The notes below the pieces were generated by a model. That model was not told where the DNA came from, did no database searches, and was given only the letters and a program-made list of their open reading frames with translations. 64,000 nucleotides of DNA from Flagellimonas sp. MMG031 (GTDB lineage Bacteria > Bacteroidota > Bacteroidia > Flavobacteriales > Flavobacteriaceae): positions 684,501 through 748,500 of the forward strand of contig NZ_CP157804.1 of NCBI RefSeq assembly GCF_040112705.1, given 5' to 3'. Positions within the stretch are counted from its first letter, which is position 1; each line of letters begins with the position of its first letter. Of this stretch, positions 60,743 through 64,000 are shown in pieces. A program made the translations under genes and the position numbers.

Positions 60743-61969
60743 ATGATAGAGACAACTCTGGACATACTCGCCATTAGAAAGGATTTTCCCATCCTTCACA
60801 GGAAGGTGAACGGACAGCCCTTGGTGTATTTGGACAACGCGGCCACCTCGCAGACACCACAACAGGTAATCGATGTGATCGTGGACTACTATCAAGGGTA
60901 CAACGCCAATATTCACCGTGGGGTGCACACCTTATCGCAAGAAGCCACGGACGCCTACGAAGCTGCCCGTCAAAAAATCCAGAAGCATTTCAATATTGCA
61001 AAAGCGCACGAGGTCATTTATACTTCCGGGACTACCGATGCCATTAACTTAGTGGCCAACGGATTCACCGCTTTTTTACAAAAAGGAGATGAGGTATTGG
61101 TTTCCGCCATGGAGCACCATTCCAACATTGTCCCTTGGCAGATGCTATGCGAACGCACGGGTGCCATTTTGAAAGTGATACCCATGAACACGAACGGTGA
61201 ACTCGTCATGGAGGAATACCACAAGCTATTGTCAGAAAAGACCAAGTTGGTGTTCTGCAACCACGTTTCCAATGCGTTGGGCACCATCAATCCCATAAAG
61301 GAAATTATTGATGCCGCCCACAAGGCAGGAGCCGCGGTTTTGATTGACGGAGCGCAGGCCGCACCGCACATCAAAGCTGATATGCAAGCCTTGGATGTGG
61401 ATTTTTACACGGTATCTGCCCACAAAATGTGTGGCCCTACCGGTGTAGGAATGTTATATGGAAAAGAAGAGTGGCTCAAAAAATTGCCCCCCTACCAAGG
61501 AGGTGGCGAGATGATCGCTGAGGTAACCTTTGAAAAGACCACCTATGCCGACCTGCCCCATAAATTTGAAGCCGGAACACCCAACATTTGCGGTGGAATC
61601 GCTTTTGGGGCCGCTTTGGACTATATGAACCATATCGGTTTTGAGGCCATCGCCCAATATGAGCATGAATTATTGCAGTATGCAACGGAACAATTGCTCA
61701 CTATTGAAGGTCTGAAGATTTATGGCACCGCGACCAACAAAACTTCGGTCATCTCTTTTAATATAAAAGGGATTCACCCGTATGATATCGGTACCATTGT
61801 GGACAAACTGGGCATCGCAGTCCGAACTGGACATCACTGCGCGCAACCCATCATGGACTTTTACAAGATTCCCGGAACGGTAAGGGCCAGTTTTAGTTTT
61901 TACAATACCAAGGAAGAAGTGGACCGCTTAGTGGAAGGGGTGAAACGCGCCAAAAATATGTTGCAATAA
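60743..61969 (+). CDS. sufS: Cysteine desulfurase SufS
   Basis: 408 residues, class V aminotransferase fold. The PLP lysine is Lys228 (SAHKMCG) and the sulfur-accepting cysteine is Cys366 (RTGHHCAQP). It removes sulfur from cysteine for cluster assembly; SufE is the acceptor. It follows sufD by 26 bases. Confidence 0.96.
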   Translation: MIETTLDILAIRKDFPILHRKVNGQPLVYLDNAATSQTPQQVIDVIVDYYQGYNANIHRGVHTLSQEATDAYEAARQKIQKHFNIAKAHEVIYTSGTTDAINLVANGFTAFLQKGDEVLVSAMEHHSNIVPWQMLCERTGAILKVIPMNTNGELVMEEYHKLLSEKTKLVFCNHVSNALGTINPIKEIIDAAHKAGAAVLIDGAQAAPHIKADMQALDVDFYTVSAHKMCGPTGVGMLYGKEEWLKKLPPYQGGGEMIAEVTFEKTTYADLPHKFEAGTPNICGGIAFGAALDYMNHIGFEAIAQYEHELLQYATEQLLTIEGLKIYGTATNKTSVISFNIKGIHPYDIGTIVDKLGIAVRTGHHCAQPIMDFYKIPGTVRASFSFYNTKEEVDRLVEGVKRAKNMLQ

Positions 61970-62180
61970 CATTTTGTGCAATTGAGAATTCATAGATTCA
62001 AAAAACCGTCAGTTCGAGTTTTTTTGAAAAAAAAGTATCGAGAACAAGGTTTTTACTCTGAAAATTCTGATTCTCGATACAATTTTTCAGGATTCTGTCC
62101 TGAAAAATCACTCGAATTGACGAATTGTTGATAAATGTATCAAGAGTGTTATCGTTGGAAGTTATCTTTCTCTTAAAGAC
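61970..62180. other. Gap between sufS and sufE
   Basis: About 210 bases without a gene; it holds the tripartite palindromic element at 62007-62122 and then the sufE promoter region. Confidence 0.6.
62007..62122. repeat. Tripartite palindromic element
   Basis: Outer arms CGTCAGTTCGAGT (62007-62019) and ACTCGAATTGACG (62110-62122) pair with one mismatch. Inside are a ten-base stem (62035-62044 with 62071-62080) and an 11-base perfect hairpin (62082-62092 with 62098-62108). A truncated relative lies at 25425-25486. Confidence 0.7.
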
Positions 62181-62211
62181 TTGATAAGCATCGACCTGAG
62201 TTGTACTTTTG
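62181..62211 (+). promoter_or_regulatory. Promoter of the sufE unit
   Basis: TTG (62181-62183), exactly 20 bases, then TACTTTTG (62204-62211), 14 bases before the sufE ATG. sufE and the genes after it may therefore be transcribed apart from sufS. Confidence 0.7.
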
Positions 62212-62225
62212 AACAAAATAATCGC

Positions 62226-62648
62226 ATGGGCATAAAAGAAATACAGGAAGAGATAGTAGACGAGTTTTCCATGTTCGACGACTGGATGCAGCGGTACGAA
62301 TACATGATAGAGCTTGGAAAGTCACTTCCGTTAATAGAAGAAAAATATAAAACCGACGACAACATCATTAAAGGATGTCAGAGCAAGGTGTGGGTACATG
62401 CCGAACTGGAAGGCGACAAATTGGTGTTTACGGCGGATAGCGATGCCATCATCACCAAGGGCATCATTGCCATACTGATCCGGGCTTTCAGTCATCAAAA
62501 ACCACAGGACATTATCGATGCCAATGTGGATTTTATTGATGAAATCGGACTAAAGGAACATTTGTCCCCGACACGCGCCAACGGATTGGTGAGTATGATC
62601 AAGCAGCTCAAATTGTACGCAGTAGCTTATCAAACACAGTTAAAATAA
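62226..62648 (+). CDS. sufE: Sulfur acceptor protein SufE
   Basis: 140 residues. The active cysteine is Cys51 in IKGCQSKVWV. It takes persulfide sulfur from SufS and hands it to SufB. The ATG at 62226 gives the usual start; the frame upstream holds the promoter. It is followed by sufT after six bases. Confidence 0.94.
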   Translation: MGIKEIQEEIVDEFSMFDDWMQRYEYMIELGKSLPLIEEKYKTDDNIIKGCQSKVWVHAELEGDKLVFTADSDAIITKGIIAILIRAFSHQKPQDIIDANVDFIDEIGLKEHLSPTRANGLVSMIKQLKLYAVAYQTQLK

Positions 62649-62654
62649 CACGGA

Positions 62655-62984
62655 ATGAGCGAAGAAACTACCATAGATACACAGGAACTGGGCGAAAAAA
62701 TCGTAAAGGTGCTCAAGACCATTTACGATCCTGAAATCCCAGTGGACATTTATGAACTTGGTCTGATTTACGATGTGTTCGTGAATGAAGATTATGAAGT
62801 AAAGATTTTGATGACGCTTACCTCGCCCAACTGTCCCGTGGCCGAAACCTTGCCCGTGGAAGTGGAGGAAAAAGTTAAATCCATCGATGTCTTGAAAGAC
62901 GTTGAAGTGGAAATCACTTTCGATCCACCTTGGACGCAGGAATTGATGAGCGAAGAGGCCAAACTCGAACTCGGATTATTGTAA
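62655..62984 (+). CDS. sufT: MIP18/DUF59 family protein SufT
   Basis: 109 residues. The motif DPEIPVDIYELGLIYDV and Cys60 in TSPNCPVAETLP define DUF59/SufT. SufT helps iron-sulfur maturation under demand. It lies in the sufE unit. Confidence 0.9.
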   Translation: MSEETTIDTQELGEKIVKVLKTIYDPEIPVDIYELGLIYDVFVNEDYEVKILMTLTSPNCPVAETLPVEVEEKVKSIDVLKDVEVEITFDPPWTQELMSEEAKLELGLL

Positions 62985-63019
62985 ACTGTCAAGAAATAAT
63001 TCCAAAATCATAAATCATA

Positions 63020-63265
63020 ATGTCAGAGGAATTAACGGTTAGGGAAATTGATAGAATTATTGAAATGGCCTGGGAAGACAGGACTCCTTTTGAAGCCATC
63101 GAATTTCAGTTTGGCCTAAAGGAGAACGATGTGCGCGAGGTGATGCGTACCCATTTGAAGCGTTCTTCTTTTGAACTGTGGCGCAAACGTGTAAAAGGCA
63201 GAAAAACAAAGCACCAAAAAACCTCACCGGCCAATAGATTCCGATCGCAGAATCAAAAATTATAA
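63020..63265 (+). CDS. TIGR03643 family protein
   Basis: 81 residues. MAWEDRTPFEAIEFQFGLKE is the conserved core of TIGR03643, a small family of unknown function. The basic C-terminus could bind nucleic acid. It precedes DUF2480 by 29 bases. Confidence 0.8.
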   Translation: MSEELTVREIDRIIEMAWEDRTPFEAIEFQFGLKENDVREVMRTHLKRSSFELWRKRVKGRKTKHQKTSPANRFRSQNQKL

Positions 63266-63294
63266 TGGATTCCTGCCTGCGCGGGAATGACAGT

Positions 63295-63804
63295 ATGGAA
63301 GATGAAATTATAAACAGAGTAGCCCAAAGCAAGTTGATCACCTTCAACCTCGAGGATTACTATCCCAAAGGGGAGCGTAAGGTGTTGGACATTGCAGATT
63401 GGCTCTATGAAGGCTTTATTTTGCGTGAAAAGGAGTTTCGTGCCCACGTGGAGGCGCATGATTGGACAGCCTATCAAGATGCTTACGTAGCCTTACAATG
63501 TTCCTCGGACGCCATAGTGCCCGGTTGGGCATTTATGCTTGTAGCTTCCAAATTGCAACCTTATGCCAAAAAAGTGATACAAGGCACTTTACCAGATTTG
63601 GAAACCGCACTTTACCAACCCATTTTGGAGCAATTGGACGTTACGGAATTTACCGATAAACCTGTTATTATTAAAGGGTGTTCCCATAAACCCGTTCCCG
63701 AGAATGCCTACCTCATGGCCGTTGCCCGCATCCAAGAAGTGGCCAAAAGTGTAATGTACGGTGAAGCTTGTTCCTCAGTGCCGCTTTTTAAACGAAAGAA
63801 GTAG
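63295..63804 (+). CDS. DUF2480 family protein
   Basis: 169 residues. Conserved blocks include KGERKVLDIADWLYEGFILREKEF and VIIKGCSHKPVPENAYL, the latter with Cys and His. Function unknown; the position at the end of the sufE unit suggests a link to Fe-S metabolism, an inference only. The ATG at 63295 is preferred; an upstream ATG overlaps the TIGR03643 stop. Confidence 0.82.
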   Translation: MEDEIINRVAQSKLITFNLEDYYPKGERKVLDIADWLYEGFILREKEFRAHVEAHDWTAYQDAYVALQCSSDAIVPGWAFMLVASKLQPYAKKVIQGTLPDLETALYQPILEQLDVTEFTDKPVIIKGCSHKPVPENAYLMAVARIQEVAKSVMYGEACSSVPLFKRKK

Positions 63805-64000
63805 GTTTCAGTGGTCCAGTAAGCAGTGGACAGTAGTTCGGTACGCAGTTGAGAGGGATGTTTGACTGTCATTTCGAACTGTCTTCCTGAGCTTGTCGAA
63901 GGGCGAGCGGAGCAAGCGTGAAAGATTTTTTGTTTGAGTCCGAAGTCCGAAGTCAGTGGTTAGGATGTCATTTCGAAACGAAGTGAGAAATCTTTTGTGG
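63805..64000. repeat. Repeat-rich end of window
   Basis: No gene. Contains a TGTCATTTCGA-type element at 63867-63926, short AGTCCGA repeats near 63938-63953 and a further element at 63964-63993 that matches 25761-25790 over all 30 bases. Confidence 0.65.

Noticed and set aside
1..64000. CRISPR arrays, complete insertion sequences, integrase-type mobile elements, rRNA or tRNA genes
   Set aside because: No regularly spaced long repeats, transposase or integrase frames, or cloverleaf structures were found on reading both strands.

Overview
The window is a densely coded stretch of a chromosome from a Flavobacteriaceae bacterium (Bacteroidota), most like the Muricauda/Allomuricauda/Flagellimonas group. 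That placement is an inference. It rests on type IX secretion/gliding genes (sprE/porW, gldH), Bacteroidota-only families (DUF5687, DUF4292, DUF2480, DUF6168, HU-CCDC81/SPOR), an ATP synthase operon lacking beta and epsilon, and promoters of the Bacteroidota type (TTG or TTTG, about 20 bases, then TAnnTTTG). No rRNA, tRNA, CRISPR array or complete insertion sequence was seen.

Layout. 1-5.5 kb: a partial fasciclin lipid/adhesion-type secreted protein, a patatin, a PaaE-type flavin/2Fe-2S reductase, a DUF5687/ABC exporter pair and a coiled-coil orphan. 5.5-14.3 kb: sprE, bactofilin, atpZ, a DUF6168 membrane protein and atpBEFHAG, closed by a clear terminator. 14.4-21.3 kb: an envelope cluster (flippase, dut, nucleotidyltransferase, TPR protein, DUF4292 lipoprotein, EnvC-like protein) and an aldo/keto reductase. 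21.3-33 kb: an orphan lipoprotein/barrel pair, thioesterase, HU-SPOR protein, dprA, a noncoding repeat-rich gap of about 0.87 kb, trpS, plsC, a GAF/LytS-like protein, an ECF sigma factor with a fused anti-sigma/barrel protein, a lipoprotein and recA. 33-40 kb: trhO, ricT-gldH-mrcA and the two subunits of a 3-oxoacid CoA-transferase. 40-44.6 kb: a compact accessory islet. 44.6-56 kb: sdhCAB, rimK, a STAS-like gene with a striking upstream repeat array, DUF2721, pepP, a CDF transporter, a methyltransferase, brnQ and thiL. 56-63.8 kb: the SUF iron-sulfur assembly locus sufA-B-C-(four-helix gene)-D-S, then sufE-sufT-TIGR03643-DUF2480.

The most interesting places are: (1) the islet at 39.9-44.6 kb, holding a free-standing ~0.2 kb transcript with promoter and terminator, a divergent CI-like/Cro-like regulator pair with a palindromic operator, an orphan Vsr-type nuclease and an AT-rich KAP P-loop NTPase, a plausible undescribed defence-type set; (2) three ATTGAC-nn-ATG repeats at exact 21-bp spacing just upstream of a TAnnTTTG box at 49.6 kb, which looks like a LytTR-type activator array; (3) a four-helix-bundle gene set inside the suf operon and bounded by a perfect 11-bp inverted repeat; (4) several palindromic interspersed elements, two of them inside essential operons. 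All family names come from recognising the translated sequence; no database search was run.
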